Assembly: GCA_032251515.1 (NCBI GenBank)
Contig: JAVVDU010000017.1
Location: 1-45,969 of the forward strand
Source of the DNA: Carthagonibacter sp032251515
Lineage (GTDB): Bacteria; Gemmatimonadota; Gemmatimonadetes; Palauibacterales; Palauibacteraceae
Reading direction: 5' to 3'
DNA length: 45,969 bases
A program made the position numbers and the translations under genes. The notes beneath the pieces are model-generated. The model was given only the letters and a program-made list of their open reading frames with translations. It was not told the DNA's origin and searched no databases. Below are positions 8,910-19,381 of the stretch, one piece after another. The stretch's first letter is position 1. Each line of letters starts with the position of its first letter.

Positions 8910-9506
8910 ATGCGGGTACTGCTGACGGTCCTCGTGCTCGCCGCCGCGGCGGGCTGCGCCGCGAACCCGGCACCATTGTCGTCGGTCCCGTCCGGCTGGA
9001 GCGAGGAGGGCGAGGCGTCCTGGTACGGCCCCGGGTTTCACGGCCGCCGCACGGCGTCCGGCGAGGTCTACGACATGGAGGCCATGACCGCGGCGCACCG
9101 GCGTCTGCCGTTCGGGACTCGCGTCGAGGTCCGGAACCTCGACAACGGGCGCCGGACCGTCGTGCGGATCAACGACCGGGGTCCGTTCGCGGGAGGACGC
9201 ATTCTCGACCTGTCGCGGGCGGCGGCCCGCGAGCTGGGGGTCATCGGCCCGGGCGTGTCCCGCGTGCGGCTCACCCTCGCGGAGAGGTCTCCGCTCGAGA
9301 GTTGCTCGCGCGTACAGATCGGGGCCTTCGCCGACGAGTCCAACGCCCGCGGCCTCGCGGGCCGTGCGCGTCGGGCCGGCGAGCCGGCGACGGTCGAGCG
9401 GGGCGCCGATGGGCTGCACCGCGTCGTGCTGGGCCCGTACGACGACCCGGTGCGGGCGGAGCGGATCCGGGCGCGGTACGGTGGCATCGTCAGGCCGTGT
9501 CCGTAG
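8910..9506 (+). CDS. RlpA-like septal ring lytic transglycosylase family lipoprotein with SPOR domain
   Basis: The 198-aa protein has a short lipoprotein signal (LAAAAGC, Cys near residue 17). A double-psi beta-barrel follows with the RlpA signature GEASWYGPGFHGRRTASGE, then AAHRRLPFGTRVEV and VRINDRGPF. The motif His and Asp of the active site (in AHRRLPFG and INDRGPF) are both present. A C-terminal SPOR domain (SCSRVQIGAFADESNA...VVLGPYDD) binds peptidoglycan stripped of stem peptides at division sites. RlpA proteins cleave or bind glycan strands at the septum. The ATG at 8910 gives the signal peptide directly; no strong ribosome binding site is visible. Confidence 0.92.
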   Translation: MRVLLTVLVLAAAAGCAANPAPLSSVPSGWSEEGEASWYGPGFHGRRTASGEVYDMEAMTAAHRRLPFGTRVEVRNLDNGRRTVVRINDRGPFAGGRILDLSRAAARELGVIGPGVSRVRLTLAERSPLESCSRVQIGAFADESNARGLAGRARRAGEPATVERGADGLHRVVLGPYDDPVRAERIRARYGGIVRPCP

Positions 9507-9621
9507 TCCAGAAACCCGGACACGCCGCCCGGGTATCGAGGGAAAATTGGTGAGTGTCACGCCCGCGTTCCGCGAGAGGCGAACGTGGCCCTCGCGAACC
9601 GAGGTGTCGAGGAGAAAGCCC

Positions 9622-12600
9622 ATGAAGCCGGTCCTGCCCGGTCGCCCCACGCCGCTGCTCGCCCTGGCCGTCCTGCTCGTCGGACTGGCGGCGCCCCGCC
9701 CGGCCGACGCGCAGTACTTCGGGCGTAACAAGGTCCAGTACGACGAGCTCGACTTCAGGATCCTGAAGACCGAGCACTTCGACATCTACTACTACGACGA
9801 GGGCGAAGAGGTCGTCACGCACGCCGGGCGCATGGCCGAACGGTGGTACGCCCGGCTGTCCCGCCTCCTGGATCATCAGCTGGAGGGCCGGCAGCCGCTC
9901 ATCCTGTACACGAGCCATCCGCACTTCGAACAGACGAACGCCGTGTTCGGGGAGATCGGCGAGTCGACCGGCGGACTCACGGAGGTGCTGAAGCGCCGCA
10001 TCGTCCTGCCGCTGTCCGGTCCCCTCGACCAGTCCGATCACGTGATCGGGCACGAGCTCGTGCACGCCTTCCAGTTCGACATCACGAGCTTTGCGGGGGA
10101 AGGCGGCGTCGGGTTCCGGGGGCCCACGGCCCTCATGCTCCCGCTGTGGTTCATCGAGGGAATGGCGGAGTACCTGTCCGTCGGTCCGGTCGACCCCCAC
10201 ACGGCGATGTGGATGCGGGACGCCGCCGCGGACTGCTGCAAGCTGCCGACCACCGCGGACCTCGCACGCTCGTGGGAGTTCTTCCCCTACCGCTGGGGGC
10301 AGGCGTTCTGGGCCTTCGTCGCGGGCCGGTGGGGCGACGAGGCGGTCGGGAAGGTTCTGAAGGTGGCGGGCCAGTCGGGGAATCCCGCGGCGGCGCTCGA
10401 GGTGGTCCTCCAGACGTCGATCGACGAGATCAACCGNNNNNNNNNNNNNNNNNNNNNNNNNNNNNNNNNNNNNNNNNNNNNNNNNNNNNNNNNNNNNNNN
10501 NNNNNNNNNNNNNNNNNNNNNNNNNNNNNNNNNNNNGCCGGAGGACCTGGAGCGGCGGAGGGAGGAGTCGCGCCGGGCGTTCGCCGCGCAGCACGGCGCG
10601 GCGAGGCGGCTGTTTCCCGAGGGCGGGGGCGCGGGGAGCCTCAACGTGGGCCCGTCGCTCAGCCCCGACGGCAGCCGGATCATCTTCCTGTCGGAGAAGG
10701 ACCTGTTCGCGATCGAGATGTTCCTCGCGGACGTCGAGACCGGACAGGTCCTGCGCCGCCTGACGAAGAACGCGTCCGATCCGCACCTCGAGAGCCTGCA
10801 GTTCATCAATTCGGCCGGCGCCTGGAGCCCCGACGGCCGGCGGTTCGCGTTCGGCTCTGTGGTGAAGGGGGACGCGGCGCTGACGATCATCGACCCGGAG
10901 AACGGGCGGCGGGTCGCCCAGCACAAGTACCCCGAGATCGGCGAGATCTACACCCCCACGTATTCGCCCGACGGGCGCCGCATCGCGTTCGCCGGCCTCG
11001 TGGACGGGCACATGGACCTGTTCGTCGCCGACGCGCAGACGGGGGAGCTCCGGCGCCTCACCCGCGATCTGTTCTCGGACCTGCAGCCCGCCTGGTCACC
11101 GGACGGGGGGTCCATCGCGTTCGTCACCGATCGCTTCAGCACGTCGCTCGAGACGCTGGAGTACGGGAACTACCGGCTCGCCCTGATCGACGCAGATACG
11201 GCGCAGATCCAGGTCCTGCCGGTGTTCGGGGTCGGTAAGCACATCGATCCGCACTGGTCGCCGGACGGACAGAGCCTGTTCTTCGTCACGGACGTGAGCG
11301 GCATCAGCAACGTGTACCGGTACGACTTCCGCGGCGGCGAGCTGTCGCGGGTCACCGACCTGGTGACCGGCGTGAGCGGAATCACGGCGTTGAGCCCCGC
11401 GATCTCCGCGGCGGCCGACCGGGAGCGCGTCGTGTACACGGCGTTCGAGCGCGGCGACTACGTCCTGTACGTGCTCGACGAGCCGACGCAACTGGCCGGC
11501 ACTCCCATCTCGGGCCCGGTCGAAGGCGTGACTCCCGCGATGCTGCCGCCGCAGGACCGCTCGCCGGGGCTCGTGACGGTGCTCCTCGATGAGCCGCAGC
11601 TCGGCCTGCCGGATTCGCTGACCTTCACGGGGGCGGACTACAACCCGCGGCTGTCGCTCGACTTCGTCACGCAGCCCCAGGTGGGGGCCGGGGTGGACCG
11701 GTTCGGCACGGTGCTGGCGGGCGGAGTCGGGCTGTTCTTCAGCGACATGCTGGGCAACCGCAGCCTGGGCACGCTGATCAACGTGAACACGGGCGCCGGG
11801 GAGATCACCAAGAGCTCGGCCCTCCTGGCGACGTACGAGAACAGGCGCCGCCGCTGGAACTGGTTCGTGGAGGGCGGGCAGCTCCCGTTCGTCACCAGCG
11901 CCTTCGAGAACCTCGTCTGCGATCAGTCCGGCACCGTGTGCGAGCAGACGGAGCGACGGCTCTGGCAGGTGAACCGCATGGTCAACGTGGGGGTCGCTTA
12001 TCCGTTCAACCGCTCCCAGCGCTTCGAGCTCACGGCCGGAATCCGGAACCTCGATTTCTCCGACGAGCGGCGGATCACCCTGTTCGACCTGAGCGGGCCG
12101 GTGCGCCAGGAGGTCATCGACCTGGACGCGCCGAAGTCGCTGAACCAGGCGTCCGGCAGCGCCGCGCTCGTCTACGACAACACGGTGTTCGGCGGGACCG
12201 GGCCGATTCTCGGGCAGCGGTACCGCTTCGACGTCTCGCCGCAGCTCGGCGACCTGAACTACCTGAACCTCCTCGCCGACTTCCGGCGCTACTTTCTGCC
12301 GGTCCGGCCCATCACATTCGCTGCACGCCTGCTCCACTTCGGGCGCTACGGCTCGGATGCCGAAAAGCGCTGGTCGGAGATCGACCCCGGCGCGCCGGAC
12401 GCGTGGGCGAACCGTCGTGTCCTGTCGGACCTGTTCCTGGGCTCGACGAGCCTGGTGCGCGGGTATAACAGCGGCTCGTTCAGCGCGGACGAGTGCGTGT
12501 TCGACGCCGGTCAGCAGGCGTTCACCCGCTGCGACACGTTCAACCAGCTGTTCGGGAGCCGGATCGCGGTGGCGAACTTCGAGCTGCGGATCCCGATCCT

Positions 12601-12880
12601 CGGCTTCTTCGGCCTGATCCCGTCTCCGGGAATTCCACCGGTCGAGATCGCGCCGTTCTTCGACGCCGGCGTCGCGTGGGACAAGGAGTTCGATCCGCAG
12701 CTCGAGTGCGCTACCGGAGAGATCCCCGGCTTCAGCTGCCGGGAGGTCGTGACGAGCCACGGCATCGCCACGCGCCTGAACCTGCTGGGCCTGCTGGTGC
12801 TGGAGTTCGATTACGTGCACCCCAACGATCGCCCGGGACAGGGCTGGTACTGGGTGTTCAACCTGCTCCCCGCGTTCTGA
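9622..12880 (+). CDS. Peptidase MA-like / PD40 propeller / outer-membrane barrel protein, interrupted by assembly gap
   Basis: Translation begins at an ATG behind GGAGAAAG with a signal peptide ending at ADAQ. The N-terminal part is a gluzincin-type metallopeptidase: HELVHAFQF supplies the HEXXH zinc site and WFIEGMAEYLS the downstream glutamate. After the N-run come TolB/PD40 propeller repeats (LSPDGSRIIFLSE, WSPDGRRFAFGS, YSPDGRRIAFAG, WSPDGGSIAFVTD, WSPDGQSLFFVTD) and a C-terminal barrel region ending YWVFNLLPAF with a terminal Phe, typical of an outer-membrane beta-barrel. The frame before the gap (position modulo 3 = 1) differs from the frame after it (2). I read this as one gene whose true gap length is not 100 bp, rather than a frameshift. 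The function is probably outer-membrane associated proteolysis; substrate unknown. Confidence 0.8.
10437..10536. other. Assembly gap (100 Ns)
   Basis: Exactly 100 Ns, the conventional placeholder for a scaffold gap of unknown size, interrupt the peptidase/propeller gene. The reading frame changes across it, so the missing length is not a multiple of three from 100. Confidence 0.99.
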
Positions 12881-13010
12881 GGCTGGCCGGGCCACCCGTT
12901 CCCGGGCGGCGGCGGCGAAACCGCGCGCCGCCCGGTACCCCGGTCGTCCCTGCGCTCCGCCCTCCTCCCGGCGTCTGGACTCCGGGCCTCGGGCCCGGAA
13001 GAAAGGAAGG

Positions 13011-14162
13011 ATGAGCTTGGATCATTTCGGACGGGACCAGTTCCGCGAACTGCTCGATGTCGAGGCCGTGCCGGCCGTCAGCATCTACATGCCCACGCAC
13101 CGGAAGGGGCCGGAGGTCCAGGCCCAGCCGCTGCGCCTGCGGGCGCACCTGCAGAAGGCCCGCGAGCTCCTGGCGGGCTCCGGCATGGCGCACCCCGAAG
13201 CCATGCTCGGTTCCTTCGAGCGGCTCGTGACGGACGAGGACTTCTGGCTGCACCAGGCGGAAGGGCTCGCCCTGTTCGCCGCGAACGGCTTCGAGCGGAG
13301 GTACCGGTTGCCGGCCTCCCTGCCGGAGCTCGTGGTGGTGGCTCCCACGTTCCACACCCGGCCCCTGGTCGAACTTCTGCAGACGCCCGACCGCTTCTGG
13401 GTTCTCGTGCTGAGCCAGAAGGAGGTGCGGCTGTGGGAGGGGTCCCCCTCGTCACTGACGCCGGTGAACCTCGAGACCGTGCCGACGAGCCTGCAGGAAG
13501 CCCTCGGCTTCCAGGTCGAGAAGGACCGGCTCTCGATGCACAGTTCGGGAGGGCACGGAAACAAGCCGATCTTCCACGGGCACGGCACCGGCAAGGACGA
13601 CGTGAAGCCGGAGCTCGAGAAGTTCTTCAGACGCGTGGACGCCGGCGTGCGCGAGTTCCTGGCGGACGAGATCGGCCCCGTCATACTGGCCGCGGTGGAC
13701 TACTACCATCCGATCTACCGCGACATCAGCCGGCTCGAAAACCTGTCGCCCGACGGAATCGTGGGGAGTGTGACGGACTGGGATGCGACGCGGCTGCACG
13801 AGGCGGCCTGGCCGATCGCCCGCGCCGGGGTGGACGCGAAGATCGACAAGGCCCTCGCCCTGTGGGAGACCTCCTACGGAAAGGGTAAGACCGCCGGCGA
13901 TCTCGCGGACGCCGGCACGCTGGCCGTCGCGGGGCGCATCCGCCTGCTGCTGACCGAGAAGGGACGCCGCATCTGGGGGCGCTTCGACCGGACGACGGGC
14001 GAACTGGACGTGGTGCAGACCGGCGGCGAGGATCCGGGCGGCGACACCGTGGACCTGCTGGACGAGCTCGCCGAGGAGACGATCCGGCACGGGGGACGGG
14101 CCCTCGTCCTGGCTCCCGACCGGATGCCCGTGGACTCGGGCCTGGCGGTGATCCTGCGCTGA
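13011..14162 (+). CDS. baeRF family protein (bacterial archaeo-eukaryotic release-factor-like)
   Basis: The 383-aa protein starts at an ATG with GGAAGG immediately upstream. It opens with FRELLDVEAVPAVSIYMPTHRKGPEV and continues with RLRAHLQKARELL, LALFAANG, PTFHTRPLVELLQ and a C-terminal GRALVLAPDRMP. This pattern matches the baeRF family 3-type proteins, which share a fold with the eRF1 core/pelota domains. There is no signal peptide, so it is cytoplasmic. A proposed role for these families is ribosome rescue or host-factor mimicry, not established biochemically as far as I know. It appears to be a single-gene transcript, with direct repeats and a small hairpin after its stop. Confidence 0.75.
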   Translation: MSLDHFGRDQFRELLDVEAVPAVSIYMPTHRKGPEVQAQPLRLRAHLQKARELLAGSGMAHPEAMLGSFERLVTDEDFWLHQAEGLALFAANGFERRYRLPASLPELVVVAPTFHTRPLVELLQTPDRFWVLVLSQKEVRLWEGSPSSLTPVNLETVPTSLQEALGFQVEKDRLSMHSSGGHGNKPIFHGHGTGKDDVKPELEKFFRRVDAGVREFLADEIGPVILAAVDYYHPIYRDISRLENLSPDGIVGSVTDWDATRLHEAAWPIARAGVDAKIDKALALWETSYGKGKTAGDLADAGTLAVAGRIRLLLTEKGRRIWGRFDRTTGELDVVQTGGEDPGGDTVDLLDELAEETIRHGGRALVLAPDRMPVDSGLAVILR

Positions 14163-14200
14163 CCGTGCGGTCGGCGGCCGGGCCGTGCGGTCGGCGGCCG
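14163..14200. repeat. 18-bp tandem direct repeat
   Basis: CCGTGCGGTCGGCGGCCG occurs twice in tandem (14163-14180 and 14183-14200), starting on the base after the stop codon of the baeRF gene. Function unknown; it may contribute to termination with the adjacent hairpin. Confidence 0.8.
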
Positions 14201-14207
14201 CCGCGGT

Positions 14208-14221
14208 CCACGGGTCCGTGG
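14208..14221. terminator. Small perfect hairpin between convergent genes
   Basis: CCACGG and CCGTGG form a perfect inverted repeat around a 2-nt centre, between the convergent baeRF and NfuA-like genes. It lacks a T-run and the loop is too tight for an ideal hairpin, so it is only a weak terminator candidate. Confidence 0.3.
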
Positions 14222-14225
14222 CGGG

Positions 14226-14804
14226 TCAGTAGTACGGGTTCGCCCCCGCCGCGTGGTTCGTGACGTCGATGATGTCCCGGATCTCCGGCATCGCCTCGCT
14301 GAGGATCCGCCGGATGCCCTGGGCCAGCGTCACGGCGGCCATGCCGCAGCCCTGGCAGCCGCCCTGCATCTCGAGATAGACGATGTCGTCCCGTACGTCG
14401 ACGAGAGTCACGGCGCCCCCGTGCCCGGCGATCGAGGGATTGATCTGCTGCTGGATGACCTGGCGGACCCGGTCTGCGAGCGGTCCTTCCGGGGCCGTCT
14501 CCCCGACCGGCCGGATCTTGGGGTTCTCGACCTTGAATCCGCTGCCCTGCAGCGATTCCACCCAGTCGACGCTCGCGCCCTCGAGGTGCTTCGCGCTGTC
14601 GGGGTCGACCACCACGGGGAATCCGCCGCCGTCGAATTCGAGGTCGTCCGCGTCGCGCTCCTGCCGTTCCACGAGCGCCAGGTCGTAGCGGGGGGCGAGC
14701 GGGCTCGAGTCGAGCACCTGCACCCGGACGGCGAGCTGCTCGTCCTCTTCCATTTCGATGAACGCGAGCACGCGCTCCCTGGCGCGCTCCGTGAACTTGA
14801 TCAC
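14226..14804 (-). CDS. nfuA: NfuA-like Fe-S cluster carrier
   Basis: The 192-aa protein starts at GTG (14804), with GGGAG upstream. The N-terminal half resembles an A-type carrier (HesB/IscA-like) domain but contains no cysteine, as in Escherichia coli NfuA, where this domain is degenerate. The C-terminal Nfu domain (from about residue 110, LADRVRQVIQQQINPSIAGHGGAV) carries the cluster-binding GGCQGCGMA motif (CXXC). NfuA proteins carry and deliver 4Fe-4S clusters to apo-proteins in the cytoplasm. It is the last gene of a minus-strand group (Fur, pyrE, proline dehydrogenase, nfuA). Confidence 0.88.
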   Translation of the reverse strand: MIKFTERARERVLAFIEMEEDEQLAVRVQVLDSSPLAPRYDLALVERQERDADDLEFDGGGFPVVVDPDSAKHLEGASVDWVESLQGSGFKVENPKIRPVGETAPEGPLADRVRQVIQQQINPSIAGHGGAVTLVDVRDDIVYLEMQGGCQGCGMAAVTLAQGIRRILSEAMPEIRDIIDVTNHAAGANPYY

Positions 14805-14910
14805 TTCGTCGTCTCCCGTCTTCCGGTTTCCGGTGCCTTCCGTCCCGCGCGCCGCCCGCTCCGTGCGCCTTTCGTCCCGTGCGCCGCCCGCCCGGTGCGC
14901 CGCTCGCCGC

Positions 14911-15822
14911 TCAGCGGCCGATGACGGCGCGCAGCCCGAACAGGAGGTTCGCGGGACGCTCCGCCATCCGGCGCATCAGGTACGAGTACCACTGCGAGCC
15001 GTACGGCACGTAGATCCGCATCCGCAGCCCGTTGTCCACGAGTTGCTGCTGGTACGCCCGCCGCACCCCGTAGAGCATCTGAAGCTCGAAGGCGTCGTCC
15101 GGGATGCCGGACTTCTGCACGTGCTCCAGCGTCGCGTCGATCATCCGCTCGTCGTGCGAGGCGATCGCCGTGGGGACGCCCCCGTCGAGGAGCATCCGCA
15201 TCAGCCGGACGAAGCTCGCGTTCACCTCGCCCTTCGTCTGGAAGGCGACCGAGGCCGGCTCCTTGTAGGCGCCCTTGCACAGCCGGACCGGCGCGCCGAC
15301 CCGGACGAGCTCCTTCACGTCGTCCTCGGTTCTGTACAGATAGGACTGGACGACGATCCCCACGTTGTCGAACTCGGCGAATACGCGGTGGAACACGCGC
15401 AGCGTCCGCTCGGTGTGCGCCGAGCTCTCCATGTCCATCCGCACGAAGTTGCCGAGGCCCGCGGCATGCTCGACCACGGCGCGGATGTTCCGGTAGCAGA
15501 ACTCCTCGTCGATGTCGAGGCCGAGCTGGGTGGGCTTGAGGGAGATCGTGGACTTCGCGTCGCTGGCGGCGATCTCGTCCAGGCTGCCCCGGTACGCGGC
15601 GGTGGCCTGCTCGGCCTCGTCCCGGGCCCGGACGCTCTCGCCGAGCAGGTCGAGCGTGACGCGGAACCCCGCGTCGTTGAGCTGCCGCGCGACGGCGAGG
15701 GCTTCGTCGGAGGACTCTCCGGCCACGAACTTCGCGGCGGCGGAGCGGGAGAAGGGAAGCTTCATGAGGACGTTCTTGACGTCCTCGCGATCGCTCAGAA
15801 ACAGCAACGTCTGTCGAAGCAT
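14911..15822 (-). CDS. Proline dehydrogenase (monofunctional)
   Basis: The 303-aa protein starts at the ATG of MLRQTLLFLSDRED; an earlier in-frame methionine at 15894 would only add low-complexity residues. It has the FAD-dependent proline dehydrogenase (PRODH) barrel pattern: FRVTLDLLGESV, SLKPTQLGL, NFVRMDMESSAHTERT, PVRLCKGAYKEP, AIASHDERMID, FELQMLYGVRRAYQ, and RMRIYVPYGSQWYSYLMRRMAE at the C-terminus. It oxidises proline to pyrroline-5-carboxylate and passes electrons to quinone at the membrane. About 300 aa is the normal size for the stand-alone form. The partner P5C dehydrogenase is not in the window. Confidence 0.93.
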   Translation of the reverse strand: MLRQTLLFLSDREDVKNVLMKLPFSRSAAAKFVAGESSDEALAVARQLNDAGFRVTLDLLGESVRARDEAEQATAAYRGSLDEIAASDAKSTISLKPTQLGLDIDEEFCYRNIRAVVEHAAGLGNFVRMDMESSAHTERTLRVFHRVFAEFDNVGIVVQSYLYRTEDDVKELVRVGAPVRLCKGAYKEPASVAFQTKGEVNASFVRLMRMLLDGGVPTAIASHDERMIDATLEHVQKSGIPDDAFELQMLYGVRRAYQQQLVDNGLRMRIYVPYGSQWYSYLMRRMAERPANLLFGLRAVIGR

Positions 15823-15931
15823 GGTCTCGGAATCCGGTGCCGCGGCGAACGCGGCGGATCGGGTGACGGGCCGGCGCAGGCCGGCCCGGTGCACGGTGCC
15901 GCGGGAATCTGCGCGGGCGTCGTGGCCGGCG

Positions 15932-16501
15932 CTACCGATCGGCTGAGCCGGCGAGCCTGGCGCGCAGCTCGGCGACCCCGAACAGGGACGTGACGGAGTA
16001 CCCTGCCTCCTCGATGGCCTCGCGTCCGCCCTCCTCGCGGTCCACGGCGGCGAGGATCGCCAGCACCGTTCCGCCCTCCTCCTCGACGGCCTCGCACGCC
16101 TGGAGCGCGGACCCGCCCGTGGTGATGACGTCCTCGACGACGAGGACGCGGGCTCCCGATTCGAAGCAGCCCTCGATCCGCTTGCCGGTGCCGTGGCGCT
16201 TGGGCGTCTTCCGCACGGAGAAGGCGTGGATCGGTCGGCCGCGCCGGAAGCTCTCGGCGGCGACGGCGCAGGCGATCGGGTCGGCGCCCATCGTCAGGCC
16301 GCCGACCACGTCGGGCTCGAGACCGAGCTCTGCGACGGCATCCATCCCGACCTCGCCGAGCAGCAGCAGCCCCTCGGCGTGCATGGTGGTGGTGCGGCAG
16401 TCGATGTAGAAGTCGCTCCGGCGGCCGGAGGCGAGGATGAATTCGCCCAGCCGGAAGGAGCGCTCGAGGAAGAGCTGACGAAGCCGCTCACGAGCAGGCA
16501 T
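15932..16501 (-). CDS. pyrE: Orotate phosphoribosyltransferase
   Basis: The 189-aa protein has the orotate phosphoribosyltransferase (OPRT) N-terminal signature (FILASGRRSDFYIDCR), the flexible-loop region (SVRKTPKRHGTGKRIEG) and the PRPP-binding motif VLVVEDVITTGGSA. It converts orotate and PRPP to orotidine 5'-phosphate in pyrimidine synthesis. Its ATG lies inside the 3' end of the upstream Fur-family gene (14-bp overlap), so the two are probably translationally coupled. Confidence 0.94.
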   Translation of the reverse strand: MPARERLRQLFLERSFRLGEFILASGRRSDFYIDCRTTTMHAEGLLLLGEVGMDAVAELGLEPDVVGGLTMGADPIACAVAAESFRRGRPIHAFSVRKTPKRHGTGKRIEGCFESGARVLVVEDVITTGGSALQACEAVEEEGGTVLAILAAVDREEGGREAIEEAGYSVTSLFGVAELRARLAGSADR

Positions 16502-16964
16502 GGCAGGTCCCGAAGATCTTGATCTGGCGCGTGATGGACGCGAAGCCGGCCTCGGCGGCCGCCTCCTCCAGGATCCGGTCGAGCTCGGGTCGGTGAAACG
16601 TCTCCACGCGCCCGCACACCGTGCAGATCAGGTGCTCGTGGCGGGCGGCCCCGATCTGCATCTGGTAGCGGCGGAACCCTTCTCCGAAGTCGTGTTCGGT
16701 GAGGAGCCCGAGCTCGACGAGGAGGGAGAGCGTCCGGTAGATCGTCGCCTTGCCGATCCGCTCGCCGCGGCGCCGCAGCTCCTCGGCCACGTCGTCGGCG
16801 GAGAGGTGGCGGGCCGACTCGAACAGGACGCGGGCGACCACCTCCCGCTGGTGCGTGAACGGGAGCTCGCGCTCGCGCAGCTCCCCCCGCAGCACATCCA
16901 TGAGCACGGCGGCGCAGCCCAGCGGCGGCCGCGTCTCGATGCGTGGGTCGGCGGTCGTGACCAT
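16488..16964 (-). CDS. Fur family transcriptional regulator
   Basis: The 158-aa protein has the Fur winged helix (FTHQREVVARVLFESARHLSADDVAEELRRRGERIGKATIYRTLSLLVELGLL) and the C-terminal dimerisation domain with metal-site residues HEHLICTVCGRVETFHRPELD. Two CXXC pairs are present, CTVC and CHAC at the end, consistent with the structural zinc site. I chose ATG 16964 (MVTTADP) because AAGGA lies 7 nt upstream; a start at 16985 would add seven residues. Its metal (Fe, Zn) or peroxide specificity cannot be read from sequence. It overlaps pyrE by 14 bp, an unusual pairing for a regulator. Confidence 0.92.
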   Translation of the reverse strand: MVTTADPRIETRPPLGCAAVLMDVLRGELRERELPFTHQREVVARVLFESARHLSADDVAEELRRRGERIGKATIYRTLSLLVELGLLTEHDFGEGFRRYQMQIGAARHEHLICTVCGRVETFHRPELDRILEEAAAEAGFASITRQIKIFGTCHACS

Positions 16965-17106
16965 CCTCTCGTCCTTCACTCGCATCCCCGGCGGGCCGGC
17001 CTTCGTGCCGGCCCGTCACCGGAAATCTACCGCGGCCACCGCGGCGTCTCAACCGGCCGCACGTGATTGAGAAAGGACCCGGCGGCAGCGAGGTGCGGCT
17101 CGTCCG

Positions 17107-17143
17107 TCGGCGAGGTTGCGGCGCGCCCCTCGGCGAGGTTGCG
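17107..17143. repeat. 14-bp direct repeat in divergent intergenic region
   Basis: TCGGCGAGGTTGCG occurs at 17107-17120 and again at 17130-17143, a 23-bp period, between the divergent Fur-family and DUF192 genes. The spacing of about two helical turns would suit an operator, but no known regulator motif is recognised. Confidence 0.4.
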
Positions 17144-17225
17144 CCGTTGCGCACGAACCGCATCTTTCGCGTCGGGAGCGCACCCGGCGCTCGACCCCGT
17201 TCATCGACGAACCCGGACACCCGAC

Positions 17226-17783
17226 ATGCTGTCGCGAAGCGGTATCGATCTCACGTCCCCCGGGGACATCCCGCGGCGTGGCCCGGCGCACGGGCTCGCG
17301 GTCCTCATCCTCGCCGCCGCGGCTGTCGCGTGCGGCGGCGGGGGCGGCGCGGCGTCGGAGACCTCGGGCGACCCCGCGGTGCCGGAGCAGGAAACGGCCG
17401 GGGCGGTGGAACCCGGGCCGGACGGCGGCCTGGTGCGGAGCGTCCCCATCCGCGTCGGTGGAGTGCCGATCACCGTGGAGATCGCGGACACGCCGCCACT
17501 GCGCGAGCGGGGCCTCATGCACCGGGACTCGCTTCCTGCCGATCACGGCATGCTGTTCGTGTATCCCGACGAGCAGCTCCGCAGCTTCTGGATGCGGAAC
17601 ACGAAGATCCCGCTCGACATCGGGTTCTTCGACCGGAACGGCTCGCTGCTCAACGTCGAGCGCATGGAGCCGCGGACGGAGGAGAACACGCTCTCGAAGG
17701 CCCCGGCGATGTACGCGCTGGAGATGAACGCCGGCTGGTTCGAGGCGCACGGGGTCGGCCCGGGAGACCGCCTGGAGTTCTGA
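17226..17783 (+). CDS. DUF192 lipoprotein
   Basis: The 185-aa protein has a lipoprotein signal ending in AAAAVACGG (Cys near residue 36) and a Gly/Ala/Glu-rich linker. The DUF192 domain follows with its typical motifs: TVEIADTPPLRERGLMHRDSLPADHGMLFVYP, FWMRNTKIPLDIGFFD and YALEMNAGWFEAHGVGPGDRLEF at the end. DUF192 is a compact secreted or anchored beta domain of unknown function. No ribosome binding site stands out before the ATG at 17226, but the signal peptide supports it. Confidence 0.88.
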   Translation: MLSRSGIDLTSPGDIPRRGPAHGLAVLILAAAAVACGGGGGAASETSGDPAVPEQETAGAVEPGPDGGLVRSVPIRVGGVPITVEIADTPPLRERGLMHRDSLPADHGMLFVYPDEQLRSFWMRNTKIPLDIGFFDRNGSLLNVERMEPRTEENTLSKAPAMYALEMNAGWFEAHGVGPGDRLEF

Positions 17784-17908
17784 TCCCGACGACGGCGCCC
17801 GATGGCGCTCGACGGCGCGGCCGGCGTCCGGGGCCGGCCGTCCGTGACCCGACCCGACGGTCGATCGCCTGCACACGTAGACCCCCTGACGAGAAGGTGG
17901 GTGTCCCC

Positions 17909-19306
<1,398 letters not shown>

Positions 19307-19381
19307 CGTCGGCCGGCGTCCGGGTTTCCGGGTACGGGCCACCGCGGCGGACACGATCGCCATCGGGCAGGGGAGAAGAAG

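Noticed and set aside
14811..14910. Short CGTCCCGTGCGCC-like repeats between nfuA and the proline dehydrogenase gene as a CRISPR or mobile repeat
   Set aside because: The units are imperfect, very short and GC-rich without spacers; ordinary GC-biased low complexity explains them.
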